A stretch of 64,000 nt of DNA from positions 35,769 to 99,768 of the forward strand of contig NZ_FCOX02000033.1 of NCBI RefSeq assembly GCF_900044055.2, written 5' to 3'. The position numbers and the translations under genes are program-made. The stretch is from Caballeronia calidae. GTDB taxonomy: Bacteria; Pseudomonadota; Gammaproteobacteria; Burkholderiales; Burkholderiaceae. Shown piece by piece: positions 51,225-59,864 of this stretch (within the stretch, counting starts at the first letter, position 1; the number at the start of each line of letters is the position of its first letter). Under the pieces are notes generated by a model. The model was not told the DNA's origin. It did no database searches and saw nothing but the letters and a program-made list of their open reading frames with translations.

Positions 51225-53449
51225 GCGAACTCGACCAATTCACGATCAACTACAAAATTCAGGTCAATGCCGCGCTCCAAAATCTGGCGAAGCTGAACGC
51301 GGAAACGACCAAGACCAACAAATCGTTCATGGCCTCTGAGAAGGGCGCGAAGGAGTTGGGCGAAGCGCTGGCGAACGGTCTGAGCGGTGCGATTCCGGGA
51401 CTTGGGCGGCTCCAGACCGGACTTAAGGCGATCACCTCCGAACTCGGGTTCATGACGGCAGGCGCTACGGCTCTGACTGCCGCGCTGGCGAACATGTGGC
51501 GCGTCCGTACGCAGATTAACGAGCAGCGCGTACAAAGCCGCGACGCGGGTGTAGGGGCGGTACGACTGGAGGACTGGCAACGCCGCATGGCGTCCGGTAA
51601 CGTCTCGCGCGGCATGGTAGCGAACGCCGTTACCGGGTCGCAGTCGTTTCTTCGGGGCGCGTACGCTGATCCCTCGCGGCTAGGACCGGCTAACCGGCTC
51701 CTGGGCATGCTCGGTATTAACCCGGCAGCGGGCGGCGCTCCGATCAGCAATACGGACTTCCTCACGCGCCTCGCGACGAGGTGGCACGGCCAGAACGATT
51801 CGACCGTGAGCGCGGAAGCACAGATGGTCGGAATTAACAAGGACGTGGCCCTGAAGATGAAGGAGATGGGCGCGGCGTTCGGTGAGATCGGAATGTCGCT
51901 CGAACAGATGAAGAACTATCTGGACGTGGCGAAGAACGTTCACAAGTTGAATGACGAGTTGGCCGTTTTCAACGAGCAGATCACGCAGCTTGGCGAGAAG
52001 TTCGCAGGTCCGGTTCTGTCGAGCGTTACCACGCTCCTGAAGCTGATCAATGACGCGCACCTGCCCACGACTACGGGCGGCGCGGCGGCCAGCATGGATC
52101 ACCAGCTAGGCGCAGGAGAGGACGCGGGCAGCGGTATCGCCGCAGCGCTCATCGAAGACAAAGCAAACCGCGAAGCCGCGACCAAGAAGGAAACCCAAAC
52201 CGCGAACGAGACTGCGCGCTGGGAGCGGGAAGCGCAGAAACAAAAGGAACGGGAAGCCGCAGAAGAAAATCGCCAGAAGCAAGAATTGGCGAAACAGGAG
52301 GATCAAAGCAACTCCGACTTCCAAGGAACGGTCGGTGAGATGACACTCGCCATCAATGCTTTTGGCTCGTTCGTTGGTCAATTCGGGCACTCGGTCAGCG
52401 AACAGCAGGTCAGAGCCGCGTGGGCAGGTACGGTCGGATTAGCGGGCGGTATCTCGACCAGCGGCCATAAGCAACTCGGAGTGGGCGAGACTCCCGGCAC
52501 GATCAACTTCGATTCGAACGCCGCAAACGCGGCTTACAAGGGTGTCGCGGACAGCGGCCAATACGGCTCCATCATTAAGGCAAAGGCCGCCAAATACGGC
52601 ATCCCGGAGAACGTCCTGCGCGGCATCGTGGGCGCGGAAAGCACCTTCGATCCGAACGCTCACAGCGGCAGTTCCTATGGTCTCGCTGGCATCAACAAAG
52701 TCAACTGGAAAGCCTACGGCCTGAACGAGTCGAATTGGACCGACCCGGACAAGAACATTGACGCGGGCGCGGCCATCTATCGCGACATGTTGAAGAAGGC
52801 GAAGGGCGATCAAACTCTGGCGCTCCGGTATTACAACGGTGGATTCGACCGTAGTAAATGGGGCGCGCAGAACGCCGCGTATCCGGGCCGTGTATTGGGC
52901 GTGAACAACCTTACCGGGCCGCAGGCTATCGCTATGGACCCGAACTACAAAGGGCCGTGGAAGTTCAGCGGGCCGTCCGGTTTGGCGGCGGGTAAGGGCG
53001 AGTCCTTCGAAAGCATTCAGCTTCTCGATATTCAGAAGACCATCGCCGCGCGTGCGGGCGTCTCCTTGTCGCAGCTTCAGAATCGCGGCGCGAAGTTCGG
53101 TGACGTGAATTTCGCCGCGCAGAACTATATGTCTGAACTCGCAAACAGCCGATTCGCGATTAATCAGGGTCTGGGCGCGGCAGGGTTGACCGATATTCAG
53201 CGCGGCAACCTTATGGCGAATCTCAAGACGACCGATCTTCAGATTCTGAATATGTCGCGCTACATGCCGCAGATTCTGGGAACTACACAAGCTGGCGGTC
53301 GAGAAAACACAATCGGTCAGCAGGCCGTTCATGTGGTCGTAGACGTTAACAGCGACTTCTTGAAGCACGTCCGCACCGAAGTTAAACAAATGAACGGGCA
53401 GGCTTATCGCACGCTCGGCAACTCGATGGCCACCGGCATCAAATATTAA
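51221..53449 (+). CDS. Tail tape-measure protein with lytic transglycosylase domain
   Basis: 742 residues. The N-terminal ~110 residues are helical and lead to a hydrophobic stretch (GFMTAGATALTAALANMW), followed by long Ala/Gln/Glu/Lys helices (about 320-365, REAEQKQKEREAAE-like), as in tape measures. From about 451 a soluble lytic transglycosylase-like domain appears: AAKYGIPENVLRGIVGAEST with the catalytic Glu near 473, SSYGLAGI, then LALRYYNGG. This would open peptidoglycan during DNA entry. It is short for a tape measure, implying a short tail. It overlaps the upstream gene. Confidence 0.82.
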   Translation: MSELDQFTINYKIQVNAALQNLAKLNAETTKTNKSFMASEKGAKELGEALANGLSGAIPGLGRLQTGLKAITSELGFMTAGATALTAALANMWRVRTQINEQRVQSRDAGVGAVRLEDWQRRMASGNVSRGMVANAVTGSQSFLRGAYADPSRLGPANRLLGMLGINPAAGGAPISNTDFLTRLATRWHGQNDSTVSAEAQMVGINKDVALKMKEMGAAFGEIGMSLEQMKNYLDVAKNVHKLNDELAVFNEQITQLGEKFAGPVLSSVTTLLKLINDAHLPTTTGGAAASMDHQLGAGEDAGSGIAAALIEDKANREAATKKETQTANETARWEREAQKQKEREAAEENRQKQELAKQEDQSNSDFQGTVGEMTLAINAFGSFVGQFGHSVSEQQVRAAWAGTVGLAGGISTSGHKQLGVGETPGTINFDSNAANAAYKGVADSGQYGSIIKAKAAKYGIPENVLRGIVGAESTFDPNAHSGSSYGLAGINKVNWKAYGLNESNWTDPDKNIDAGAAIYRDMLKKAKGDQTLALRYYNGGFDRSKWGAQNAAYPGRVLGVNNLTGPQAIAMDPNYKGPWKFSGPSGLAAGKGESFESIQLLDIQKTIAARAGVSLSQLQNRGAKFGDVNFAAQNYMSELANSRFAINQGLGAAGLTDIQRGNLMANLKTTDLQILNMSRYMPQILGTTQAGGRENTIGQQAVHVVVDVNSDFLKHVRTEVKQMNGQAYRTLGNSMATGIKY

Positions 53450-53462
53450 AAGGTAATGAACA

Positions 53463-54347
53463 ATGGCACTCAGAAAGCGCATTCTCAAGGTTACATTCCA
53501 TATGCCGGCTGGCGATGTGGTTTTTGACGAAAGTACCAACCTTAAGGTTCACGTCAAGAAGGATTGCATGTCGTCCCAAAACCGCGCGGTTATCGAAATC
53601 GGCAACATGACCGAATCTGTGCGGCAAGAACTCCTTTCAGAGTTCACGGCGTTTAATCGCCGCAAGACGGCCACCGGGCAGAAATCGCCTGCCTATCTGG
53701 ACATGGAGATTACCGCAGGTTACATCGAGACGGACGGCAAGGATACGTCCACAGTCATCTACCACGGGCAAGTCGTAGAGTGCGGAATTATGTCCTCGCC
53801 GCCCAACATGGTCGTTCGGATCACCTGCTATACGCACCAAGTTGATAAGGTCAGCTACTTCGACCAAGCGCCTCCCTTCGAAATGAACTTCAAAGAACTG
53901 GTGTACTGGGCGGGAGATAAGATGGGATTCGACCGGGCGCACGTGACTTGCGACACGAGTCATGACAACGACAGCATCAACAATGCCGCGCGTTCGATCT
54001 ATACGGCAGGCGACTTGCCGCTGTATCTCGAACAATACTTTTACCCAGACGTAGCGGCATACATTGACGATAACTTCCTAATCGTTAAGGACCGATACAA
54101 GGTTCTGAATCCGTCCGATACCGTTCACCTCAGCGACTTTATCGGCATGCCTTGCTGGAACGAATGGGGCGTGGAATTCACGACGTTTTTCGATTCGAGC
54201 ATCAAGTGTGCGCAAGCCGCGACTCTCAATACGGTTCTGAATAAGAGTATGAATGACGGTCAGTGGATCGTCATGTCGATTGACTACGAATTGACCAGCC
54301 GCGACGCGGCGTTCTATTGCCACGTGCTCGCGTGCCCGCCAGCGTAA
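53463..54347 (+). CDS. Baseplate hub-like tail protein (gpD/gp44 type)
   Basis: 294 residues. The start with a beta-rich domain (ILKVTFHMP, AVIEIGNMTESVRQELL, LDMEITAGYIE, STVIYHGQVVECG) and the C-terminal block (GMPCWNEWGVEFTTFFDSS, GQWIVMSIDYELTSRDAAFY) follows the order of hub proteins of phage tails, including the late domain that contacts the cell-puncturing parts. It starts 13 bases after the tape measure, the usual place for a hub gene. Assignment by pattern and position. Confidence 0.65.
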   Translation: MALRKRILKVTFHMPAGDVVFDESTNLKVHVKKDCMSSQNRAVIEIGNMTESVRQELLSEFTAFNRRKTATGQKSPAYLDMEITAGYIETDGKDTSTVIYHGQVVECGIMSSPPNMVVRITCYTHQVDKVSYFDQAPPFEMNFKELVYWAGDKMGFDRAHVTCDTSHDNDSINNAARSIYTAGDLPLYLEQYFYPDVAAYIDDNFLIVKDRYKVLNPSDTVHLSDFIGMPCWNEWGVEFTTFFDSSIKCAQAATLNTVLNKSMNDGQWIVMSIDYELTSRDAAFYCHVLACPPA

Positions 54348-54357
54348 GGAGACGGAT

Positions 54358-54873
54358 ATGAGAGAACAATCTAGCTTCAACGCGTTTGGCGTCAACTACC
54401 GTACAAAGCACTTCGCGGCATATTACGCCGCACAGATATTCGAGAAGTTGGACGAGATTCATCCGACAGAATTGCTGGCGCTTACCGAAGTGAAGGACGG
54501 GGATTCGTGGGTATCGCTCGCCGCGCCTTCCGCTATCGACCGGTTTGTGCGCGACGTATGCGGAGTCCTGCGGCCGCACGAGGCGCTCGCATCGATCATG
54601 GGACTCGTGAAGCAGTACAACTTCGGGTTCAAGGTGCCGCAGCTGTACGTGAGCAGGCGTTTCCGTTCAAAGGGCGAGGAACCAGACGACCCGGACGGAG
54701 AGAACCCGATTCTGGCGCGGCTGTACATGGAGGGGAAGGCGAGTTGGCGCGAGTTGCAAGAGTGGTATTCGCTGGAGGACGCCTACCGCATGCACAGGGA
54801 GTGGCTTAAGGCAAAGCTGAAGGAGGCGAGGGAGATTGAAGCCGCGCGGAAGGAGGCTGAACGGAAGGGGTAG
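54358..54873 (+). CDS. Hypothetical protein, possibly a tail chaperone or tip protein
   Basis: 171 residues, last gene of the rightward operon. The C-terminal third is highly charged and helical (KASWRELQEWYSLEDAYRMH, then a Lys/Glu tail), a pattern seen in tail assembly proteins of other phages. It starts 10 bases after the hub gene with AAGGAGA upstream. Function not established. Confidence 0.5.
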   Translation: MREQSSFNAFGVNYRTKHFAAYYAAQIFEKLDEIHPTELLALTEVKDGDSWVSLAAPSAIDRFVRDVCGVLRPHEALASIMGLVKQYNFGFKVPQLYVSRRFRSKGEEPDDPDGENPILARLYMEGKASWRELQEWYSLEDAYRMHREWLKAKLKEAREIEAARKEAERKG

Positions 54874-54904
54874 GGAAGGGCTGTTTGCGCACGGCGTAGA
54901 ACGG

Positions 54905-54944
54905 GCCGCGCTGGACTCTCGACCGGGAGTAGGCGCGGCTTTTC
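54905..54944 (+). terminator. Terminator of the late operon
   Basis: Stem GCCGCGC...GCGCGGC, followed by TTTTCTTC, 31 bases past the last gene. Confidence 0.65.
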
Positions 54945-54990
54945 TTCGCAGTAACGGCAGGGTAGGATTCGGGCGTTCCGTAGAAGCTTT

Positions 54991-55009
54991 ACGGAAAAAT
55001 CGCGGAAAA
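54991..55009 (+). promoter_or_regulatory. 19-bp arm-type repeat near attR
   Basis: Exact copy of ACGGAAAAATCGCGGAAAA from 37516-37534, same orientation, 84 bases from attR. A TTCCG half-site lies at about 54976. Confidence 0.7.
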
Positions 55010-55092
55010 GTGAGAGCGCGGTTTGGGTGGTGAAGAGCGGAGAGCCTTATTGCTTTGGGCTTCTATCTTTTCGGGTTGGCCGTTGGGCGTCC

Positions 55093-55133
55093 GATTTTGA
55101 GTCCCCTGCGTCTACCAATTTCACCACCTGGGC
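55093..55133. repeat. Attachment site attR (41-bp, displaced tRNA-Leu 5' half)
   Basis: Identical to 37377-37417. It contains the acceptor 5' strand, D arm and part of the anticodon arm but no 3' half, so it is not a functional tRNA gene. Confidence 0.93.
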
Positions 55134-55247
55134 CTGAACTGGCTCGTACCGGATAAAGCACAGCAACGAACCAATCGAGTCGGCGATTATGACCGAAAAC
55201 GCCGTCGCCGGCAAGCGACAACGGCGCTAATACCGCAACGTCGGAAA

Positions 55248-56408
55248 TTACTGGGCGAGATAGGTGAACTGGCCGTTTTTGATCACGCCCATCACGCTCG
55301 CGCGCTGATCCAGACCGACGTGATCCGTCGCGCTCGTATTCACCACGCCGTTCGGCACGACGAGCTCATGCGCGTGCTCCAGTTCCGATCTCAGCGCCAC
55401 GCGAAACGCCTTCGTGCCCGGCCTGGCCGTCTTGAGCGCGCGCGCCACGGCGTCCTGAAGGCGCGGGTACACGCCCGCCGCATCGCCCGCGAATTGCGTG
55501 ACCGTGCCTTTGCCGTATTTCTCCTCGTACGCGTTCACGAACGCAAGCGCCGCCTTCTTCGACGGATGATCCGCCGGCAGCGTGCGCGCGACGACCACCG
55601 GCTGCGTCGGGAAGAGCGTGCCTTCCACGTCCTTGCCGCCGAGCTTGATGAACTCCGGCGTCGCGATGCCGTGCGTCTGGTAGATCGCGCCCTTGTAGCC
55701 GCGCTCGACGAGCGTGCGCTGCGGCAGCACCGTCGGCGTGCCCGCACCCGCGATCAGCACCGCGTCCGGCTTCGCGGCCATCAGCTTGAGGATCTGGCCG
55801 GTGACGCTCGCATCCGTGCGGTTGAAGCGCTCGCTCGCGACAATCCTGATATGCCGGAGATCCGCGAACTTGGTGAACTCGTTGAGCCAGCTATCGCCGT
55901 AGCTGTCCGCGAAGCCGATGAAGCCCACCGTCTTCACGCCGTGATTCGCCATGTAGCGCGTCATCACGTCGGCCATCGCGCGGTCGGTCTGGGCCATCTT
56001 GAACGCCCACACCTTCTTGCCTTCCTGCGGCTCCACGACCGATGCCGAGCCGATCAGCGTGATCATCGGCGTTTCGGATTCGGCGACGGGATCGAGCGCG
56101 GCGAGCGCCGCCGGCGTGATGTTCGGCCCGACGATCACGTCGACGTGGTCCTCGCTGATGAGCTTGCGAATGTTGCGCACTGCCGCGCCCGGGTCCGAGC
56201 CGTCGTCGAGGATGATGTACTCCGCGTTCTGTCCGGCGATGGTCTTCGGCCACATGAGCATCGCGTTCTTGCTGGTGATGCCGATCGCGGCGGCGGGGCC
56301 GGTGCTCGACAGATCGATGCCAACTTTCAATTGCGCGTGCGCAGCGGCAGCAATAACGGACAGCGCGACGCCGGCAGCGAGCCGGCGCGTGAACTTCGGC
56401 AACGTCAT
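55248..56408 (-). CDS. ABC transporter substrate-binding protein (branched-chain amino acid type)
   Basis: 386 residues. Signal peptide RRLAAGVALSVIAAAAHAQ, then a type I periplasmic binding domain (VGIDLSSTGPAAAIGIT, VDVIVGPNITPAALA, PMITLIGSASVVEP, GFIGFADSYGDSW). No permease or ATPase gene is nearby, so it is an orphan receptor that may share a transporter. It runs toward attR; cysB lies upstream in the same orientation. Confidence 0.88.
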   Translation of the reverse strand: MTLPKFTRRLAAGVALSVIAAAAHAQLKVGIDLSSTGPAAAIGITSKNAMLMWPKTIAGQNAEYIILDDGSDPGAAVRNIRKLISEDHVDVIVGPNITPAALAALDPVAESETPMITLIGSASVVEPQEGKKVWAFKMAQTDRAMADVMTRYMANHGVKTVGFIGFADSYGDSWLNEFTKFADLRHIRIVASERFNRTDASVTGQILKLMAAKPDAVLIAGAGTPTVLPQRTLVERGYKGAIYQTHGIATPEFIKLGGKDVEGTLFPTQPVVVARTLPADHPSKKAALAFVNAYEEKYGKGTVTQFAGDAAGVYPRLQDAVARALKTARPGTKAFRVALRSELEHAHELVVPNGVVNTSATDHVGLDQRASVMGVIKNGQFTYLAQ

Positions 56409-56465
56409 CAGGGAGGTCTCCAGGGGAAGGTTTTCTTTTTCGAGGCAGCGTGCGCCGCCCGTTTT

Positions 56466-57407
56466 TCAAAGCTCGTAGCTTTCGTGCTCGCCGGAAAGGG
56501 CCTGTTCGATCAGCTTGCGATTCAGCGACGGCGACAGCAGCTCGACGAGCGTATACACATAGCTGCGCAGATACGCGCCCTGTTTCAGCGCGAGCCGCGT
56601 GACGTTGGTGCCGAACAGATGGCCGACGGGCATCGCGCGCAGATGCCGGTCGCGCTCCGGATTGAACGCGATATCCGCAAGGATGCCGACGCCCAGCCCG
56701 AGCTCGACGTACGTCTTGATCACGTCCGCGTCGATGGCTTCGAGGACGATGTCGGGCGTCAGATTGCGCAGGGCGAACGCCTGATTGATCTTCGTGCGCC
56801 CGGCGAACGACGCCTCGTAGGTGATGATCGGGTACTGCGCGAGATCGTCGAGCGTGAGCGTCTTGCGCTCCAGCAGCGGATGATCCGGCAGCATGACGGC
56901 GAGGTGCTGCCACTGGAAGCAGGGCAGCGACACCAGTTCCTTATAGTTGGCGATGGCCTCGGTCGCGATGGCGATATCCGCCTGATCGTGGATGACCATT
57001 TCCGCGACCTGCGTCGGGCTGCCTTGCAGAATAGAAAGGTGAACCTTCGGAAAACGCTTCTTGAACTCGGCGATCGCCGCCGGCAGCGAGTAGCGCGCTT
57101 GCGTATGCGTCGCGGCGATGACGAGATTGCCCTGATCCTGTGCCGCGTAATCTTTACCGACGCGCTTCAGACTCTCGACTTCCTGCAATATTTTCTCGAC
57201 CGATGCGAGGATGATCCGCCCCGGCTCGGTCAGCGATCTCACGCGCTTCCCGTGCCGCGTGAAGATCTCGACGCCCAGTTCGTCCTCCAGCTCGATGATC
57301 GCCTTGGACACACCCGGCTGCGACGTATACAGCGCCTTTGCGGCTTCCGTCAGATTGAAGTTCTGCCGGACGGCCTCGCGCACGAAGCGGAACTGATGCA
57401 GGTTCAT
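56466..57407 (-). CDS. cysB: LysR-type regulator CysB
   Basis: 313 residues. N-terminal winged helix-turn-helix (FVREAVRQNFNLTEAAKAL, TSQPGVSKAI) and a LysR effector domain with CysB features (ATHTQARYSLP, LQGSPTQVAEMVI, VELGLGVGILADIA). It should activate the divergent cys operon with O- or N-acetylserine as inducer. The 227-base region to cysI is AT-rich and should hold its binding sites. Confidence 0.95.
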   Translation of the reverse strand: MNLHQFRFVREAVRQNFNLTEAAKALYTSQPGVSKAIIELEDELGVEIFTRHGKRVRSLTEPGRIILASVEKILQEVESLKRVGKDYAAQDQGNLVIAATHTQARYSLPAAIAEFKKRFPKVHLSILQGSPTQVAEMVIHDQADIAIATEAIANYKELVSLPCFQWQHLAVMLPDHPLLERKTLTLDDLAQYPIITYEASFAGRTKINQAFALRNLTPDIVLEAIDADVIKTYVELGLGVGILADIAFNPERDRHLRAMPVGHLFGTNVTRLALKQGAYLRSYVYTLVELLSPSLNRKLIEQALSGEHESYEL

Positions 57408-57634
57408 TTATAACTCAGCCGCATATCAAAGTAATTTTTCAGTCGTTTGCAATATATAGCAGGTTCTTTACTATCAGTCCAATTTTTCCGATATCCATAT
57501 CTCTATCTGTCATAAGCAAATGAGCGTTTCGTCTGAACGCCTCGCGCGACAGGCACTCAATGGATATTCGATTGGATGAGACGCGCGACGTAAGCTAGGA
57601 CGCCGCGCTTTTTACAAGAACTTGGGGCCCCCGA
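57408..57634. promoter_or_regulatory. Divergent cysB/cysI control region
   Basis: 227 bases, clearly AT-rich from about 57408 to 57530 compared with both flanking genes. Expected to contain the promoters of cysB and cysI and CysB sites; no single strong sigma-70 match was picked. Confidence 0.5.
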
Positions 57635-59311
57635 ATGTACCAATACGATCAGATCGACCAACGCATCGTCGACGAACGTGTCGCTCAGTACGCTGACCAG
57701 GTCCGCCGCCGTCTGTCGGGCGAATTGACCGAAGAGGAATTCCGTCCGCTGCGTCTGCAGAATGGCCTGTACATGCAGCGTCACGCGTACATGCACCGCA
57801 TCGCGATTCCGTACGGCAACCTGCGCAGCGACCAGCTTCGCGTGCTGGCGACGATCGCGCGCGAACACGATCGCGGCTACGGCCACTTCTCGACGCGCAC
57901 CAACATCCAGTTCAACTGGGTCGAGCTCGAAGAGACGCCGGAAATCCTGCGCAAGCTGGCTTCGGTGCAGATGCACGCGATCCAGACGTCGGGCAACTGC
58001 ATCCGCAACATCACCGCCGATCAGTTCGCGGGCGTCGCGCCGGATGAAGTCGTCGATCCGCGTCCGTGGTCGGAAATCCTGCGTCAATGGTCGACGTTCC
58101 ATCCGGAATTCGCGTGGCTGCCGCGCAAGTTCAAGATCGCGGTGAACGGCTCGGCGGAAGACCGCGCGGCCGTGCAGATCCACGATCTCGGCGTGTATCT
58201 GAAGAAGAACGCGCAGGGCGAAGTCGTGATGGACATTCTCGCGGGCGGCGGTCTCGGCCGCACGCCGATCGTCGGCGCGATCATCAAGCGCGATCTGCCG
58301 TGGCAGCACCTCATCACCTATTGCGAAGCCGTGCTGCGCGTGTATAACCGCTACGGCCGTCGCGACAACATGTACAAGGCGCGCATCAAGATTCTCGTGA
58401 AGGCGCTGTCGGCGGAGAAGTTCAGCAAGCAGGTCGAGGAAGAGTGGCAGCATCTGAAGGACGGTCCGTCGACGATCACGCAGGAAGAGGTCGATCGCGT
58501 GTCGAAGTTCTTCGCGCCGCCCGCCTACGAAAAGCTCGCGGACACGGATGCTTCGTATGAAAAGCATCTGATCGACAGCAAGCCGTTCGCGCGCTGGGTC
58601 GAGCGCAACGTGCGTCCGCACAAGGTGCCGGGCTACGCTGCGGTGACGCTGTCGCTGAAGCAGCGCGAGATCGCGCCGGGCGACGCCACCGACAAGCAGA
58701 TGGACGACGTCGCAGCCATGGCCGACGAGTTCTCGTTCGGCGAAATCCGCGTGTCGCACGAGCAGAACCTGATTCTCGCGAACGTGAAGAAGCGCGATCT
58801 GTACGCCGTGTGGGAGCGCGCGAAGGCGCTCGGCTTCGCGACGGCGAACATCGGTTTGCTGACGGACATCATCGCGTGCCCGGGCGGCGATTTCTGCTCG
58901 CTCGCGAATGCGAAGTCGATCCCCATCGCGCTGGCGCTTCAGGACCGCTTCAACGATCTCGACTACGTGTACGACCTGGGCGACATGTCGCTGAACATCT
59001 CGGGCTGCATCAACGCGTGCGGTCATCACCACGTCGGCAACATCGGCATTCTGGGCGTCGATAAGGACGGCTCGGAGTGGTATCAGGTGACGCTCGGCGG
59101 CGAGCAAAGCTCGGGCGAAACGGGCGCGCATCTCGGCAAGGTGATCGGCCCGTCGTTCTCGGCGGAAGAAATGCCCGACGTGATCTCGCAAGTGATCGAT
59201 ACCTTCGTCGATAACCGCATCGAAGGCGAGCGTTTCATCGAGACGTTCGGCCGCATCGGCATGGCGCCGTTCAAGGAGCGCGTGTACGCATCGCGCCAGG
59301 CTCACGCTTAA
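57635..59311 (+). CDS. cysI: Assimilatory sulfite (nitrite/sulfite) reductase, hemoprotein
   Basis: 558 residues. Two ferredoxin-like repeats and the siroheme-[4Fe-4S] cysteines near the C-terminus (CPGGDFCSLANAKS and CINACGHHHVGNIG) are intact; the N-terminal part has RHAYMHRIAIPYGNLR and GHFSTRTNIQFNW. It reduces sulfite to sulfide with six electrons, probably from ferredoxin because no CysJ flavoprotein is encoded here. First gene of the operon. Confidence 0.95.
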   Translation: MYQYDQIDQRIVDERVAQYADQVRRRLSGELTEEEFRPLRLQNGLYMQRHAYMHRIAIPYGNLRSDQLRVLATIAREHDRGYGHFSTRTNIQFNWVELEETPEILRKLASVQMHAIQTSGNCIRNITADQFAGVAPDEVVDPRPWSEILRQWSTFHPEFAWLPRKFKIAVNGSAEDRAAVQIHDLGVYLKKNAQGEVVMDILAGGGLGRTPIVGAIIKRDLPWQHLITYCEAVLRVYNRYGRRDNMYKARIKILVKALSAEKFSKQVEEEWQHLKDGPSTITQEEVDRVSKFFAPPAYEKLADTDASYEKHLIDSKPFARWVERNVRPHKVPGYAAVTLSLKQREIAPGDATDKQMDDVAAMADEFSFGEIRVSHEQNLILANVKKRDLYAVWERAKALGFATANIGLLTDIIACPGGDFCSLANAKSIPIALALQDRFNDLDYVYDLGDMSLNISGCINACGHHHVGNIGILGVDKDGSEWYQVTLGGEQSSGETGAHLGKVIGPSFSAEEMPDVISQVIDTFVDNRIEGERFIETFGRIGMAPFKERVYASRQAHA

Positions 59312-59321
59312 GGATCTGCAA

Positions 59322-59861
59322 ATGACGTTGATTATCAAGAACCGCGCCGTTGTCGAAGACAGTTTCACCGTCGTGCGTGCCGCCGAAGACGGCGCGTTGC
59401 CCGCTGTCGATGCGTTGCCCGCCGGCAAGATCATCGTGCCGTTCGCGCTGTGGAAGGACAACAAGGACGCGATCGTCGCATCGCGTGCGAAGGACGACAT
59501 CGGCGTGTGGCTCGCGCCGGACGACGAACCCGCCGACATCGTGCCGGACTTCGACAAGGTCGCCGTGATCGCCGTCGACTTCCCCGTGTTCCGCGATGGC
59601 CGCGGTTTCTCCATCGGCCGCCTGCTGCGTGAGCGTTATCAGTGGACGGGCGAACTGCGCGCGATCGGCGACGTGCTGCGCGATCAGGTCGCGTTCCATG
59701 CGCGCTGCGGCTTCGACGCATTCGCGGTGCGCGCGGACAAGGACATCAACGACGCGCTCAACGCGTTCAACGAATTCACCGAGCTGTACCAGGGCGCGAC
59801 CGACAATCCGGAACCGCTGTTCCGCCGTCGCGCGGCGCTGATCGCAGCTCTCGGAGCCTGA
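59322..59861 (+). CDS. DUF934 family protein
   Basis: 179 residues, family DUF934: FPVFRDGRGFSIGRLLRER, GELRAIGDVLRDQVAFHARCGFDAF. It is always found near sulfite reductase genes in beta- and gammaproteobacteria and is thought to be an accessory to CysI. It lies 10 bases after cysI and 3 bases before cysH. Confidence 0.93.
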   Translation: MTLIIKNRAVVEDSFTVVRAAEDGALPAVDALPAGKIIVPFALWKDNKDAIVASRAKDDIGVWLAPDDEPADIVPDFDKVAVIAVDFPVFRDGRGFSIGRLLRERYQWTGELRAIGDVLRDQVAFHARCGFDAFAVRADKDINDALNAFNEFTELYQGATDNPEPLFRRRAALIAALGA

Positions 59862-59864
59862 CGC

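Larger units (their letters stand above)
54874..55092. other. Right end of the element: terminator and arm sites, no gene
   Basis: Contains the operon terminator at 54905-54944 and the second copy of the 19-bp arm repeat. Beyond attR, the chromosomal bases 55134-55247 hold no gene and were originally the upstream region of tRNA-Leu. Confidence 0.6.
37377..55133. mobile_element. 17.7-kb integrated satellite-like / plasmid-phage hybrid element
   Basis: Bounded by 41-bp direct repeats of the tRNA-Leu 5' half, with an integrase gene at the left end and visibly lower GC than the flanks. Left arm, mostly leftward: two small NUMOD-like proteins, a secreted protein, serine resolvase, TerS-like protein, iteron-rich region, primase/helicase, antitoxin-like and HigA-like proteins, and a GIY-YIG-like protein. 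Right arm, rightward: a HigA-like regulator and 11 genes including a tape measure with a lytic transglycosylase domain and a baseplate-hub-like protein. I see no capsid, portal, large terminase, tube, sheath or lysis gene. All the genes look intact, which argues against a decaying prophage. Confidence 0.93.

Noticed and set aside
55093..55133. A second tRNA-Leu gene near 55.1 kb
   Set aside because: Only the 5' half is present; variable arm, T arm and 3' acceptor strand are missing. It is the displaced attachment-site copy.
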